The notes under the pieces: generated by a model
Told to the model about the DNA's origin: nothing
Seen by the model: the letters and a program-made list of their open reading frames with translations, nothing else
Databases searched by the model: none
Translations under genes and position numbers: made by a program
Part shown: piece by piece, positions 1 to 10,106 of the stretch
How positions within the stretch are numbered: the stretch's first letter is position 1
How the letters are laid out: each line of letters starts with the position of its first letter
DNA from: Solenopsis invicta
Lineage: Eukaryota > Arthropoda > Insecta > Hymenoptera > Formicidae
Assembly (NCBI RefSeq): GCF_016802725.1
Contig: NC_052669.1
Coordinates: 10,811,770 to 10,875,769 of the forward strand
Direction of reading: 5' to 3'
DNA: 64,000 nt

Positions 1-70
1 TAAGATAATTTAATAGAAAATTACTAGTTAGTACGCGTATTAAGTGCTCGGTGTAAACAAGGTCACAAAT

Positions 71-275
71 TGTACACTCACGAAATTTGATTCTGTCCAT
101 GGGGAAATTTTTCAAACTGAGAAGTCACCACTTTCTACATACTCGCAGTTCATGATTAATGTAACGACTAGAGCTTATTGGTCGTTACGTTAATCATAAA
201 CTGTAAGTATGTAGAAAGATAGCGACTTTTTAGTTTGGAAAATTTCCCCATGGACTCAAATTCCATGGGTGTATA
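71..275. mobile_element. Foldback MITE, copy 1
   Basis: The left half reads forward and the right half is its reverse complement: the CCATGGGGAAA and TTTCCCCATGG blocks and the long ATGATTAAYGTAACGACYA arms pair around position 178. A second copy in the opposite arrangement lies at 7780-7986. It has no coding capacity. From 276 to 750 I see AT-rich sequence without a gene. Confidence 0.8.
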
Positions 276-898
276 TTACTGTTTAGCTTTGCAAATTTTC
301 TAGCAAATTTTTGGTCCGATAATTCTTTCCCGCAAAATTCTCTGAAAGAATATAAACAGGATGAAAAGAATATCTTATTATATGGGTACTTTACTATATG
401 TGATATATAGCTTATATTTGTACATAATCTAGAGCTAATAAAAATAGTTAAAAAAAAAAAATATATAATATTTAATGAATATATCTGCAAGTAGCGTATG
501 TAACTTTTGATTCATATCAATAAGCAAGTTTGTGTGGTAACCTAACCTTACAGACTCGAACAAGAGGAAGGCGATACAACGACATAGGACCTTCCAAACG
601 TTTTAATAGATTCTCGCTTAACATAATGGGCAAGAACATAAACCAATTATGTAGCGTATGTCAAAGCAGAATTTGTGCCTAATCACTTTAACCATTTTCC
701 AGCTTTCAGTAGTTTCAACTTGCCGTTCTTATCGTTCTTACCGTTGCTACATGGTCACTAGGGATGTTCGATTTTGAATCGATCTTTTAGAAAATCGATT
801 CTTTTTCTATCAATTCTCGATTTTTTAGATCGATTCTTTAGTTCCGATTTAATCGACGAATCGATTCTCAAGGCCCAAGATCGGGGTCTCGATTCTCA

Positions 899-1018
899 GG
901 GTGCGAACCAATCACGAGCGTTTCTTAATTTTTTAAACAGTTTCCGAAAACTGTTGAACGCTCGTGATTGGTTTCGCTCTCGTTCCATTACGCTATTCCG
1001 TTGCATAGATTCGCACCC
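899..1018. repeat. Palindromic MITE inside the hAT element
   Basis: GGGTGCGAACCAATCACGAG at the left is mirrored by CTCGTGATTGG and TTCGCACCC at the right. The right arm carries about 20 extra bases. Confidence 0.6.
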
Positions 1019-1032
1019 ATAAAGGCTATAAA

Positions 1033-1197
1033 GGGCCTCGCACATGAAATGCATAACATAACATAAGCACAACATAAGACCAATGCACCAATAAGCATCC
1101 AACATAAAATCGCCATATTGATTTACATAAAATTCCCATTGGTCCAGAGGCCTTATGTTACGCTTATACTCTGTTATGCATTTCATGTGCGAGGCCC
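1033..1197. mobile_element. Foldback MITE, GGGCCTCGCACATG family, copy 1
   Basis: A 165-bp near-palindrome with ends GGGCCTCGCACATGAAATGC and its complement. Other copies lie at 1389-1552 and 11073-11237. It has no coding capacity. Confidence 0.8.
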
Positions 1198-1198
1198 T

Positions 1199-1351
1199 TA
1201 ACACACACTTTCCATAACCGTAACCATAAGATGTACCATAAGAATTAGCCAATCACAGTCGAGAATTCAAATTCTTATTTCTGAATTCTCGACTGTGATT
1301 GGCTAATTCTTACGGTACGTCTTATGGTTACGGTTATGGAAGGTGTGTGTT
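1199..1351. repeat. Palindromic MITE (AACACACACTTTCC ends)
   Basis: The arms carrying CCATAACCGTAACCATAAG and AATTCTCGACTGTGATTGGC pair around about 1275, giving a hairpin of about 150 bp that directly abuts its neighbour. Confidence 0.75.
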
Positions 1352-1361
1352 ATAGCCTTTA

Positions 1362-1690
1362 TAGGCTTTCTACAATAAGCTATTAAGAACTTCGCACATG
1401 AAATGCATAACATAACATAAGCACAACATAAGACCGATGGACCAATGAGCATCCAGCATAAAGTCGCCATATTGATTTACGTAACATTCTCATTGGTCTA
1501 GAGATCTTATGCTATGTTTATGCTCTGTTATGCATTTCATGTGCGAGGCACTTTAGTCGATATCATAAGTCATAAGCCATAAGAATTGATCAATCACATC
1601 GAATATTCTCTTCACATTTGACTGTGATCAATTTTTATGGCTTATGATTTATGATACCGACTAATAGCTTATTGTAGAAAGCCTATAAAG
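1362..1690. mobile_element. Foldback MITE with a second MITE inserted
   Basis: The outer arms, CTTTATAGGCTTTCTACAAT at 1362 and its complement at 1670-1690, enclose an insertion of the GGGCCTCGCACATG family (about 1389-1552) and a further short palindrome (1555-1660). Confidence 0.7.
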
Positions 1691-2779
1691 GTTGGTTTAT
1701 GCAGATCATAACCGCTAACTTATGCCGGAATCTGTAAGAAAGTGACCAATCATAGTCGATTATTCTTCTGTAAATCGATTAAAAGTCGCTAAAAAAAATT
1801 AGCGTTGGTATTAATAAATACATTAAAAGAATAGGATAACGAATGCGAGTAGTGCTACAAGTCTTATCTAATAATTGCTAATCAATACGAGCACATGAGT
1901 GTATGTATAAGTTATTAAAGTACAAATTAATTTTTTATATGCATTACTAATTAGAAAGTAAGAAAAGTTTATAATGTAAATAGAAAAACTACGTTATTAT
2001 TAAAATCGAGAACAAATAATAAATATTTTGTTATACATACAAATTAATGAGAGAGACAATAATTTTCCACTTTCCGTAATTATCCGGACACTGAAATGAG
2101 TCTTCCCGTGTATGAGCTTCCACTCAAATACTAATACTCACGCTGTAAGACACAATTATCTTACAACAATCCTTAACGCGTATATAATTATGTAAATAGT
2201 ATGTATTATGATAAATATAAAAGAAATATAAAATATTTTATTTAAGGCGTACTGCTTTTATTTTTACCAATATACAGAAATAACGTAAATTATATATTTT
2301 TTTGAATTTTTAATAATTTTATTTTATCAATATTAAAATCAGATATATTAACAATTTAATTATTTATTTATCTTTTTTAATTTTTTAGTATTATGTTATC
2401 CAATAATTTACATTGTTTGTATTGTCTACATAAAAAAAATTTTGTTTAAACAATACGTAAATAATAAGTACAGATGTAATCTTGAAATGTACGGCACAAT
2501 TTTGTATAAAATTAAAAGAATAAAAAAAGATCGATTTTTGCGAAATCGATTCTTTGACATTCGATTTTTGGACGGATCGATACTTTTAGTTACGATTCAG
2601 TTTGATTCAAAAAATCGATTCTTTTGACAAGATCGAACATCCCTAATGGTCACAGTCGTTTTCTTAATTCTCTTCTTCTTTTTAGGTTAATCACGTGATC
2701 ACGTCCCACTCGCTATACATGCGCGTGCATACATTTATTCCCGATCCTGCCTGGCCCGGTTATTTTCTGCTTTTAGATA

Positions 2780-3515
2780 CTGCCTGTACTCCCGTGCCTT
2801 TTTTCGTCAGCCAGCATCACCACCTGATCCGCTAGGCCTGACAACACAGAAAATCAAGTAGTCGAAGCGTCTTGGTCACGGCGAAGATACTTCGCCTTTT
2901 CGTCTTTTCTTCTCCCGCATCCTCGCGAGCACGGACGTCCGACTCTCGCCAAGGTCCTTGGCGAGGGGAAGACTCCCGACCAGCTCCCGAGCAGCGGACT
3001 TCTCCGCTCCTCCGCAGAACGCAAAAAAAAAACGGAATCGCCGCTACGGGGTTTCAGTCGAGGTACTCGACGCGTTCCGCGGTTTCCAGACCGCCATCAC
3101 TCCCGGCACGCACGAGGCCGCCCGGCCGTCCCGCCGATTCGCGAACCGTAAACGCCGTGCCGAGAGCTCCGCCCATCGCGCACCAATAAGCCGCAAGAAA
3201 CTGCACTCGCACAGAGACATCATCCGCGTCTCAACATCTAGCGACGCCTCGCGGTCAATTGTAAATAACCGTGTAGATATTTGTGTTTCAAACACTGCTC
3301 GTCAACCCGCTATTTCAAATTTGTCTACTTTGTCCGTCCGCGCGCACCTCATAGCTGTAAACTTTCTATTCCGTAGATATAAGCAATAAATGTACATATA
3401 TTATACGTCATACACCGCCGCGTAATTATTTGTAAGCCCGACTTCTTTCCTCTCTTCCCGTTCGAGCCCTTTCTCTTGCACCGCTCCGACGAGATGATCC
3501 GCGCGGAGAAAAACG
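2780..3515 (+). mobile_element. Relic LTR, related to the Gypsy element at 27.8-34.7 kb
   Basis: Long stretches match the reverse complement of the LTRs at 27796-28872 and 33654-34730. Examples are the block around TTTTTTCGTCAGCCAGCATC (about 2800), CAAGGTCCTTGGCGAGGGGA (about 2950), the GTCCGTCCGCGCGC block (about 3330) and GCACCGCTCCGACGAG (about 3480). It is clearly diverged from those LTRs and no internal region follows, so it is an old solo LTR or fragment lying in plus orientation. AATAAA occurs at about 3386. Open frames inside it are shadows of the GC-rich LTR. Confidence 0.8.
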
Positions 3516-3529
3516 ACATGTCACATATA

Positions 3530-4361
3530 CAGGTGTCAGGTAACTACCGCCCGTGATTTCGTGGATTGATAGATCAAGTAAAACTGAGCAGAAAAGTCCT
3601 TTACCATTTTTTAATATTTGCTATAGTTAACAAAAAAAAAATTAATAAAGTCTGCGAATAAGCGCGTATCACCGCACGCAAGGACCACCCGCCGGTCGCC
3701 GAGACGTAGGCAGCCGCGTAGACACGGCGCTGTGCGGTGAGGAGGGAAAAGCAGTAGTAATTGCGGCCTGCGAGCGGCGCGGCAAGGAGGGAGAAGTAGC
3801 AATGGGTACTTGCGAGCGGCGAGCGGTGCTAGATCGTTGCTCTGAGCTGCTCGTTCCCTCGTTTTCTTATAAAAATGTATCTTTTTTCATTACAAATGTG
3901 TGTATACATGCATGAATAACGCGTGACACATACATGCATGAATAACGCGCAATTTAAGAAGTAATGAAAAAAGATACATTTCCATATTTAAATATTGTAT
4001 TAAAAAATTTCATTTTTATAAGAAAACGAGGGAACGAGCAGCTCAGAGCGACGATCTAGCACCGCTCACCGCTCGCGAGTACCCATTGCTACTTCTCCCT
4101 CCTCGCGCCGCTCGCAGGCCGCAACTACTGCTGCTTTTCTCTCCTCACCGCACAGCGCCATGCCTACAGCCGCGGCTGCCTACGTTTCGGCGACCGGCGA
4201 GCGGTCCTTGTGCGCGGTGATACGCGCTTATTCGCAGACTTTATTAATTTTTTTTTCGTTAACTATGGCAAATATTAAAAAATGGTAAAGGACTTTTCCG
4301 CTCAGTTTTACTTGATCTATCAATCGACAAAACCACGGGCGGTAGTTACCTGACACCCTGT
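3530..4361. mobile_element. Snapback element A (TACAGGGTGTCAGG family)
   Basis: Arms of about 340 bp (3530-3870 and 4020-4361) are reverse complements, including GTAACTACCGCCCGTG and its mirror near 4345. The ends are CAGG(G)TGTCAGG, flanked by TA-rich DNA. Relatives lie at 55344-55813, 22335-22800 and 52656-53095. No transposase is present. It is separated from the next element only by a short TA repeat. Confidence 0.85.
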
Positions 4362-4611
4362 ATATATATACAGGGTGTAACAAAACAAAAGGACCTGGAG
4401 TATACCATGAGTTAGAGGACACGAATCCAAGTCGAAAAGTCCTGAGTCATTTTTTGATCTGAACCTTCTGTTCCATGCTATATGATGTTAAAGTTAGCGA
4501 ATGAGCGCCCGTCTATAGAAAGAAAGCAGTGGCGGACAATAGACGGGTGGAGAGAAGGTGACAAACTACGCGGCGGGAGAACAACGATGAGCAGCGAAAC
4601 GGCTGTAATCA

Positions 4612-4613
<2 letters not shown>

Positions 4614-4675
<62 letters not shown>

Positions 4676-4700
4676 CTCTCTCTCTCTCTTTTTCTCTCTC
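4614..4700. repeat. (CA)n(TC)n microsatellite in the left arm of element B
   Basis: About 28 CA units are followed by a TC tract. The matching place in the right arm (about 5465-5490) has a GA tract but only about two GT units, so the CA tract grew after the arms formed. Confidence 0.9.
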
Positions 4701-4827
4701 TCCCCCTCTCTCCACCTTGTTTAAAAAAAACCTTAAAGATCCTAAGCTGCATAACTAAAATAAACGTTTCGGTGTTATTGTAATTTATCAATTTAACGTG
4801 AATTAATTATTTATTTTCTTATAATTA

Positions 4828-5125
4828 TAATAAATGTTCGAAGTGTGCTCCTCCTACTTCGATACATGTTCTTGCTCTTTTTTGTACATTTTGCGTAGCT
4901 CTTCAAACTTGAACATTATTTATTCCTTCAATAGTGCGGAATACTAATTCCGTCATCTCGTCAGCCGTCTCGATGGTGTGCATAAATATTTTTGCTTTTA
5001 TTGCTCCCGAAGAAAAAAATCACACGGATTGTAATCCAGAAATCGAGCAGGCCACGGAGTTATCGAATCTCTTCTAAACCATTGGGAGAAAGTATCATCG
5101 AGACAACGACGAACTATAACTTTAA
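4828..5125 (-). pseudogene. Transposase 3' relic (DDE/D, mariner-like class)
   Basis: Read on the minus strand, the segment gives a stretch with WPARFLDYNPCDFFL (about 5060-5025), which resembles the last catalytic aspartate block of the DUF4817-type transposases found in insects. After several stops it ends with CIEVGGAHFEHLL and a stop near 4830, the usual end of that class. At least three stops or frame changes lie between these two blocks, so it is dead. The 5' two thirds of the gene is missing. The family name is recalled knowledge; the motifs and breaks are seen directly. Confidence 0.55.
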
Positions 5126-5730
5126 ATAAGATTTATTGAAGTTGATATTAAAAGTAGTTTAATGGATAATTACACTTGAATATAAAGTTTGTCTCAAACA
5201 AACGATATGTTTTTAGTACTAATTTTAATTAATCTAATTAACAAAAAATTATTGTGTAAAAGCAAGTTATTCTATGTATGTACACTGTGAAAAAAATTTT
5301 CGTAGTTTAAGTAAATATGTTATTAAGGCCATTCAAGCAAATTATTTACTTCACACAAATAAATATTACTTAAAAAAAAATAAATAATACTTTAAAGAAA
5401 TAATATTTTCTACAAACAAGTAGGATCTTTAAGGTTTTTTTAAACAAAGTGGAGAGAGGGGGAAAGAGAGAGAGAGAGAGAGTGTGTTTTTTTGATTACA
5501 GCCGTTTCGCTGTTTATCGTTGTTCTCCCGCCGCGTAGTTTGTCACCTCCGCTCCGCCCGTCTATTGTCCGTCACTGCTTTCTTTCTATAGACGGGCGCT
5601 CATTCGCTAACTTTAACATCATATAGCATAAAACAGAAAGCTCAGATCAAAAAATGATTCAGGACTTTTTGACTTGGATTTGTGTCCTCTAACTCATGGT
5701 ATACTCCAGGTCCCTTTGTTTTGTTACACC

Positions 5731-5773
<43 letters not shown>

Positions 5774-5776
<3 letters not shown>

Positions 5777-7090
5777 GGTGCGTTCCATAAGTAATGCGAC
5801 CAAATTCATAAAAAACTATTTATTGAATATATTTGTACCAATGGTTAGAAATCTTCAAAATAGCACCCTCCCGCATCGATACATTTTTGGAGGCGATGCT
5901 TCCAGGCCTGGAAGGCATCCTGAAAGGCCTTCTCCGGGATGTCCTTTAGAGCCGATGTCACATGTGCCTGGATGTTTGTAATTGTGCCCCAATGTTTTCC
6001 TTTCAGGCCTTGTTTTAAACGAGGAAACAAAAAAAAGTCTGCGGGTGCCAGGTCGGGACTGTAGGGAGGCTGGGAAACCAATGGGGTGTGGGTCTTGGCC
6101 AGAAAATCGTTGACAACGAAGGCGCTGTGGCTTGGCGCGTTGTCATGATGCAGCTTCCACGCGTTCTTGATGTCGCTTCGGCAACGTGTGACCCTTTTTT
6201 TCAATTTTTTTAGCACTTCCAAGTAGAAAGCTGCGTTCACAGTGGTCCCTGTAGGTACGAATTCATGGTGAACAATGCCTCTGACGTCAAAGAAGACAAT
6301 GAGCATGGTTTTGATTCTGGATTTGCTCATGCGTGCCTTCTTGGGGCGGGGCGACGATGGAGTGTGCCACTCTGAACTCTGTCTTTTTGTCTCCGGGTCG
6401 TACTCAAAAATCCACGACTCATCACCGGTGATAACTGAGTTTAAAAAATTAGGATCATTTTCACACATTTCCAAGAGTTCTTGGCATCGAAGCACTCGCA
6501 TGTTCTTTTGTTCGTCGGTCAACACTTTAGGGACCAGTTTGCCGCACACCTTTTTCATGTTTAAATCGTCGGTTACAATACGAAAAACTGTTGTTTTCGT
6601 AATGTTAAGAGTTTCTGCTATCAATTGAAGGCTCAACCGTCTGTCAAAATTTAAACAATCACGCACACGCGTCACATTTTCGTCAATTCGGGAGGTTGAT
6701 GGACGTCCAATGCGGGGTTCGTCGGTGACTTCCTCTCGGCCCTCCTTGAACGACTTGTGCCATCGGAAAACTTGTGATTTTGACAAGCAATCACTCCCAA
6801 AGGCCTGCTGAATTAATGGCAACGTTTCGGTGGCGGACTTTCCAAGTTTAACGCAGAATTTGATAGCGTAACGTTGCTCCACAGTACGATCCATCGCGCC
6901 GTGTTACGTTAACCTCAAACGCGGTTCACGGGAATGCACGTCCTGACTCTCCTGCTGCTCGGAAGCGACCGAGACCGGGCGCATTTTGAAGCTAACACTC
7001 CCCTCCACCTTTCCCAACAGGTTAGAACACGCTGCGATGTATCGTCGCGTCAGGAAAAAATTGGTCGCATTACTTATGGAACGCACCATG
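5774..7090 (-). mobile_element. Complete mariner element
   Basis: The inverted ends (CATGGTGCGTTCCATAAGTA at 5774 and its complement ending at 7090) abut TA on both sides and lie in TA microsatellites. The total length of about 1.3 kb and one uninterrupted transposase gene match a standard mariner. Intact ends plus an intact gene suggest a young and possibly active copy. Confidence 0.93.
5845..6894 (-). CDS. Mariner transposase, 349 aa, intact
   Basis: Cut-and-paste transposase that binds the element ends through its N-terminal helix-turn-helix pair and moves DNA in the nucleus to TA sites. The protein starts MDRTVEQRYAIKF. Residues 1-110 form the paired-HTH region, with the GRPSTSR linker at 64-70 of the kind that contacts DNA. 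The catalytic triad is visible: D158 in TGDESW, D251 in HHDNAPSH and D286 in YSPDLAPADFFLF. There are 34 residues between the last two, which is the DD34D signature of mariner. A length of 349 aa matches the family (about 345). The usual WVPHEL motif is replaced by a divergent LVPKVLT (120-126). There are no stops or frameshifts. The start is the first ATG of the frame, 196 bp inside the outer end of the element. Confidence 0.95.
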   Translation of the reverse strand: MDRTVEQRYAIKFCVKLGKSATETLPLIQQAFGSDCLSKSQVFRWHKSFKEGREEVTDEPRIGRPSTSRIDENVTRVRDCLNFDRRLSLQLIAETLNITKTTVFRIVTDDLNMKKVCGKLVPKVLTDEQKNMRVLRCQELLEMCENDPNFLNSVITGDESWIFEYDPETKRQSSEWHTPSSPRPKKARMSKSRIKTMLIVFFDVRGIVHHEFVPTGTTVNAAFYLEVLKKLKKRVTRCRSDIKNAWKLHHDNAPSHSAFVVNDFLAKTHTPLVSQPPYSPDLAPADFFLFPRLKQGLKGKHWGTITNIQAHVTSALKDIPEKAFQDAFQAWKHRLQKCIDAGGCYFEDF

Positions 7091-7417
7091 TATATATATA
7101 TATATAGAATAGAATTATTTTATATAATTTTATCTAAACCTGTAGTTTTTTATTAAATTTCTATGATAAATTACATGCGATTTCTAACCTCTTTGGACTT
7201 TTTTTACAGCACCCAGCACCCGCACACATGAGATTTGTTTGTTTTGTCCGTCCTGGGTCTATTTCAGAGCAGACCTAAGCAAACTTGGGTATCTTTGGGC
7301 TAAGATAGAGAAATTCTGGAAGTGCCTTGTAGAACAGAAAGTGAACTACTGATATTGCTCCAAACGACTCTGAAGTGAACTCGGCTGTAAAGAAAACACG
7401 ATAGTATAACCTGGGGA
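7091..7417. other. No gene seen
   Basis: A short TA repeat is followed by AT-rich single-copy-looking sequence. I recognise nothing. Confidence 0.6.
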
Positions 7418-7558
7418 GGGTGACACTCTTTTAGACACAGCACGATTGGACACCAACCAATCATCTTGACTTATCTAACCAAACCAACGGAAAAACTCTA
7501 GGCATCGGCCGCTGTGAGTGGTGGTGTCCAATCGTGCGGTGTCCAATCGTGCGCACCC
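7418..7558. mobile_element. 141-bp MITE, subfamily 1, copy 1
   Basis: The ends are GGGTGACACTC and GCGCACCC. Near the right end GTCCAATCGTGCG is repeated twice, and a mirrored copy is at the left. The core CCAACCAATCATCTTGACTT to GGCCGCTGTGAGTGG is shared with the subfamily 2 copies at 52-53 kb and 63.5 kb. Confidence 0.85.
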
Positions 7559-7779
7559 CACCTGGGGGTCAATCATGTAATTTTACGTGGAACTTTTCAC
7601 GTTTCACTTTTCACTTCTCATTTTTTCATTTTTCACTCATAGAGAGTTCACGTGAATCTTTTCACGCACAGCGTTTATGTATGGATAATGCGCGGAAGTT
7701 TAGATTGCGTTCCAAAATTTACCTTTAGAGGCTCGAATCTGTCATCGCAACTATCATGATGCAGTCCAATGGAGTCGGC

Positions 7780-7986
7780 GTACACCCATGGAATTTGATT
7801 CTGTCCATGGGAAAATTTTCCAAACTAAAAAGTCGCTATCTTTCTACATACTTACAGTTTATGATTAACGTAACGACCAATAAGCTCTAGTCGTTACATT
7901 AATCATGAACTGCAAGTATGTAGAAAGTGGTGACTTCTTAGTTTGGAAAATTTCCCCATGGACAGAATCAAATTCCGTGGGTGTAC
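7780..7986. mobile_element. Foldback MITE, copy 2 (see 71-275)
   Basis: TACACCCATGGAATTTGATT pairs with its complement ending at 7986. The sequence closely matches the copy at 71-275, turned around. Confidence 0.8.
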
Positions 7987-8177
7987 AGTCGTGTTCATTA
8001 TAGTTGCAACACTTTTTCTTTGATGGTTTTTGGAATGTAGCCTTGCTCATCAAGCGACGAACGTAATTGGCTGGATCCACAAGTAAGAACCAATCATGTC
8101 CTCAGCTCTCGTTATAGTTGCGCGTTCAGAAACGCATCTAAGAAAAAGTGTCGCAACTATAATGAACACGACTGTAC
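7983..8177. mobile_element. Foldback MITE, TACAGTCG family, copy 1
   Basis: The ends are TACAGTCGTG and CACGACTGTA, with paired arms containing GTTGCAACACTTTTTCTT and its mirror. Copies lie at 9912-10106 and 10892-11257. Confidence 0.8.
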
Positions 8178-8394
8178 ACTCAAGAACAAGAAAGATTAAT
8201 AAGCTAATCAAATGTTAATTTACAATACTCATTTTTGAAATGGATAATAAAGGGATCTTGTAATTGGCTTATTAATCATTACGTCGACGTAAATACGCTC
8301 CATGGGACAGTCGATTAAATTTTCAGCGTAATGTTTTGACATATACATTCACATATATAAAGTCGAAACAAATGTCCATAATTTTGTTAATAAA

Positions 8395-8870
8395 ATGTCT
8401 GAATTTGCATTAATCAATTTAATAAAACTTTTAAAAGTTTACAAATGTTCAGATAGTAATTTAAGCAAAAAAGACATTCGTCAAAAATTAATTCAAGTAT
8501 ACATAATATACGAATTAATGAGAGTCAAAGAAAAGAAAAGAGTGTTTAAAATTAAACACAATGCTCGAAGATTTTGGGTTAGACCAATTTTTAATATTGA
8601 AAGATTAGCACAAGGGGTTAGCCACAATCTAGTACAAGAAATGATGTACGGAGATAAAGAAAAATTTTTTAATTTTGACTAACACCAGAAACATTCAAAA
8701 AATTATTGTATATTGTTTTACCACATATACAGAAACGATTTGTTATTTGTGAGCCAATTTCTGCTCGCACTCGTCTTTAAATTTGTTTGTGATATTTATT
8801 TTCAAATAGTAGTATGACTATCAGAGATATTATGGTTTCCATATCATACGTATTTCGTGTAGGACACAAT
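8395..8870 (+). pseudogene. PIF/Harbinger nuclease relic (N-terminal part)
   Basis: The first 95 codons are open (MSEFALINLIKLLKVYKCSD...) and contain RRFWVRPIF and LVQEMMYGDKEKFFNF, which resemble the conserved WVRP and E...D...F..F block at the front of PIF/Harbinger DDE transposases. A stop at 8680 follows, and the next frame continues with TPETFKKLL and later FRVGHNNYS, again in the order expected for this family. The gene then ends without the DDE catalytic region, so at least one frameshift and a large 3' loss have occurred. The family match is from memory of its motifs. No TIRs could be fixed. Confidence 0.55.
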
Positions 8871-9037
8871 AATTATAGTTTCCACTTAAATTTTAATAAA
8901 AAAAGATTAGTGAACGAGACCAGATAAAGATTCCAAATGCGACTCTTCGCATCAATGGCATCAACGTCTCCGCACGAAGTCTATGTGTATGTGTTGCGTA
9001 AACGCTGGAACGCTGCAAATCAGCGTGGCTTTCTTGC

Positions 9038-9178
9038 GGGTGACACTCTTTTGGACACAGCACGATTGGACACCAACCAATCATCTTGACTTATCTAACC
9101 AAACCAACGGAAAAACTCTAGGTATCGGCCGCTGTGAGTGGTGGTGTCCAATCGTGCGGTGTCCAATCGTGCGCACCC
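9038..9178. mobile_element. 141-bp MITE, subfamily 1, copy 2
   Basis: Nearly identical to the copy at 7418-7558, including ends GGGTGACACTC and GCGCACCC. Confidence 0.85.
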
Positions 9179-9911
9179 CCTTTCTTGCTAGTGACGAAAA
9201 CGAGCGTAAAGTCTGATTGGCCTAGTTCCTTTACGCCATACGCTAATATGCCGACTCCATGAGACTACACCATCAAGCGGTCGTGAAAAAAGTTTCTATC
9301 TGCTTTAATAGTATAACTTTTACTGTAAAAATTTAATTATATAAAAAAAGAAATTGTAAAAAAATATATTCATAAATAAATAGTAGTATTTCTTAGTTAT
9401 ATTGCATAAACTTAATTTACAAATATAATATATATTACATTTATTTTTGATGATCCATATATTGTAACAACTATTTTATTATGCAGTAATCTAATTCTAA
9501 AAATTACATTGTAATTTAATACAAACATTATTTTTCAAAATTAACTTTAATTTAGTTTTTCATTTGTGCAAATTTTAAAGTAAATTAATTTCATTAGTCA
9601 TTAAATTTAACTTTGTTTAATTAAAAAATATTAAATAATTTAGAATACGGACTTTTATCAAAATTGAATTCTCCGCTCACACATGTATTTTCCAAATTTA
9701 TAAGTTATAAACACTTACATGATTGATTAATATTTTATTTCACAAGACACACTTTTCTTATATCATTGTGTATTAAAACGCGTTAAAGTATATTTTTATC
9801 TAAAATGCATTTGATGAAGCCTTATTCTATATAATTATCAAAATATCAACTTGTCAAATATAAATATCAAACTTAATTGTATCACAAAAGCATTATTTTT
9901 ATTTATGTATG
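9179..9911. other. No gene seen
   Basis: Strongly AT-rich, with no open frame of note and no repeat that I can pair. Confidence 0.6.
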
Positions 9912-10106
9912 TATAGTCGTGAGCTAAAAGATTGCAACACATTTTCTTCGATGGTTTTTGGAATGTAAACTTGCTCATCGATAGGCGAACGTAATTGGTT
10001 GGATCCATAGGTAAGAACCAATGACGTTTGCCGTTTGATGAGCAAGTCTACATTTCAAAAACAATCGAAGAAAATGTGTTGCAATCTTTTAGCTCACGAC
10101 TGTATA
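9912..10106. mobile_element. Foldback MITE, TACAGTCG family, copy 2
   Basis: TATAGTCGTGAGCTAAAAG at the left pairs with its complement ending at 10106. The central arms contain TTTTGGAATGTA and its mirror. Confidence 0.8.

Larger units (their letters stand above)
759..2645. mobile_element. Non-autonomous hAT-type element
   Basis: The ends are inverted (TAGGGATGTTCGAT at the left, ATCGAACATCCCTA at the right) and are flanked by an exact 8-bp duplication, ATGGTCAC, at 751-758 and 2646-2653. Eight-base duplications and a TAGGGATG-like terminus are typical of the hAT superfamily. Both subterminal regions (765-880 and 2525-2640) are crowded with ATCGATT-type repeats. No transposase is visible inside; the centre holds a stack of foldback MITEs (899-1690) followed by AT-rich sequence (1700-2520) in which I see no gene. 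It would depend on a transposase supplied elsewhere. Confidence 0.85.
4370..5734. mobile_element. Snapback element B with transposase relic
   Basis: The inverted arms (about 4370-4745 and 5420-5734) begin with CAGGGTGTAACAAAACAAA. The centre holds a decayed transposase end on the minus strand (4828-5125). It is flanked on both sides by TA repeats, which suggests TA target choice. It is the only member of the CAGGGTGT group here with recognisable coding sequence, so it may be a relic of the autonomous type. Confidence 0.75.

Noticed and set aside
2872..3389. 100-140-codon frames at 2.9-3.4 kb
   Set aside because: They lie wholly inside a relic LTR.
4478..4791. Open frames made of VCVCVC or THTHTH
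   Set aside because: They are translations of the CA microsatellite.
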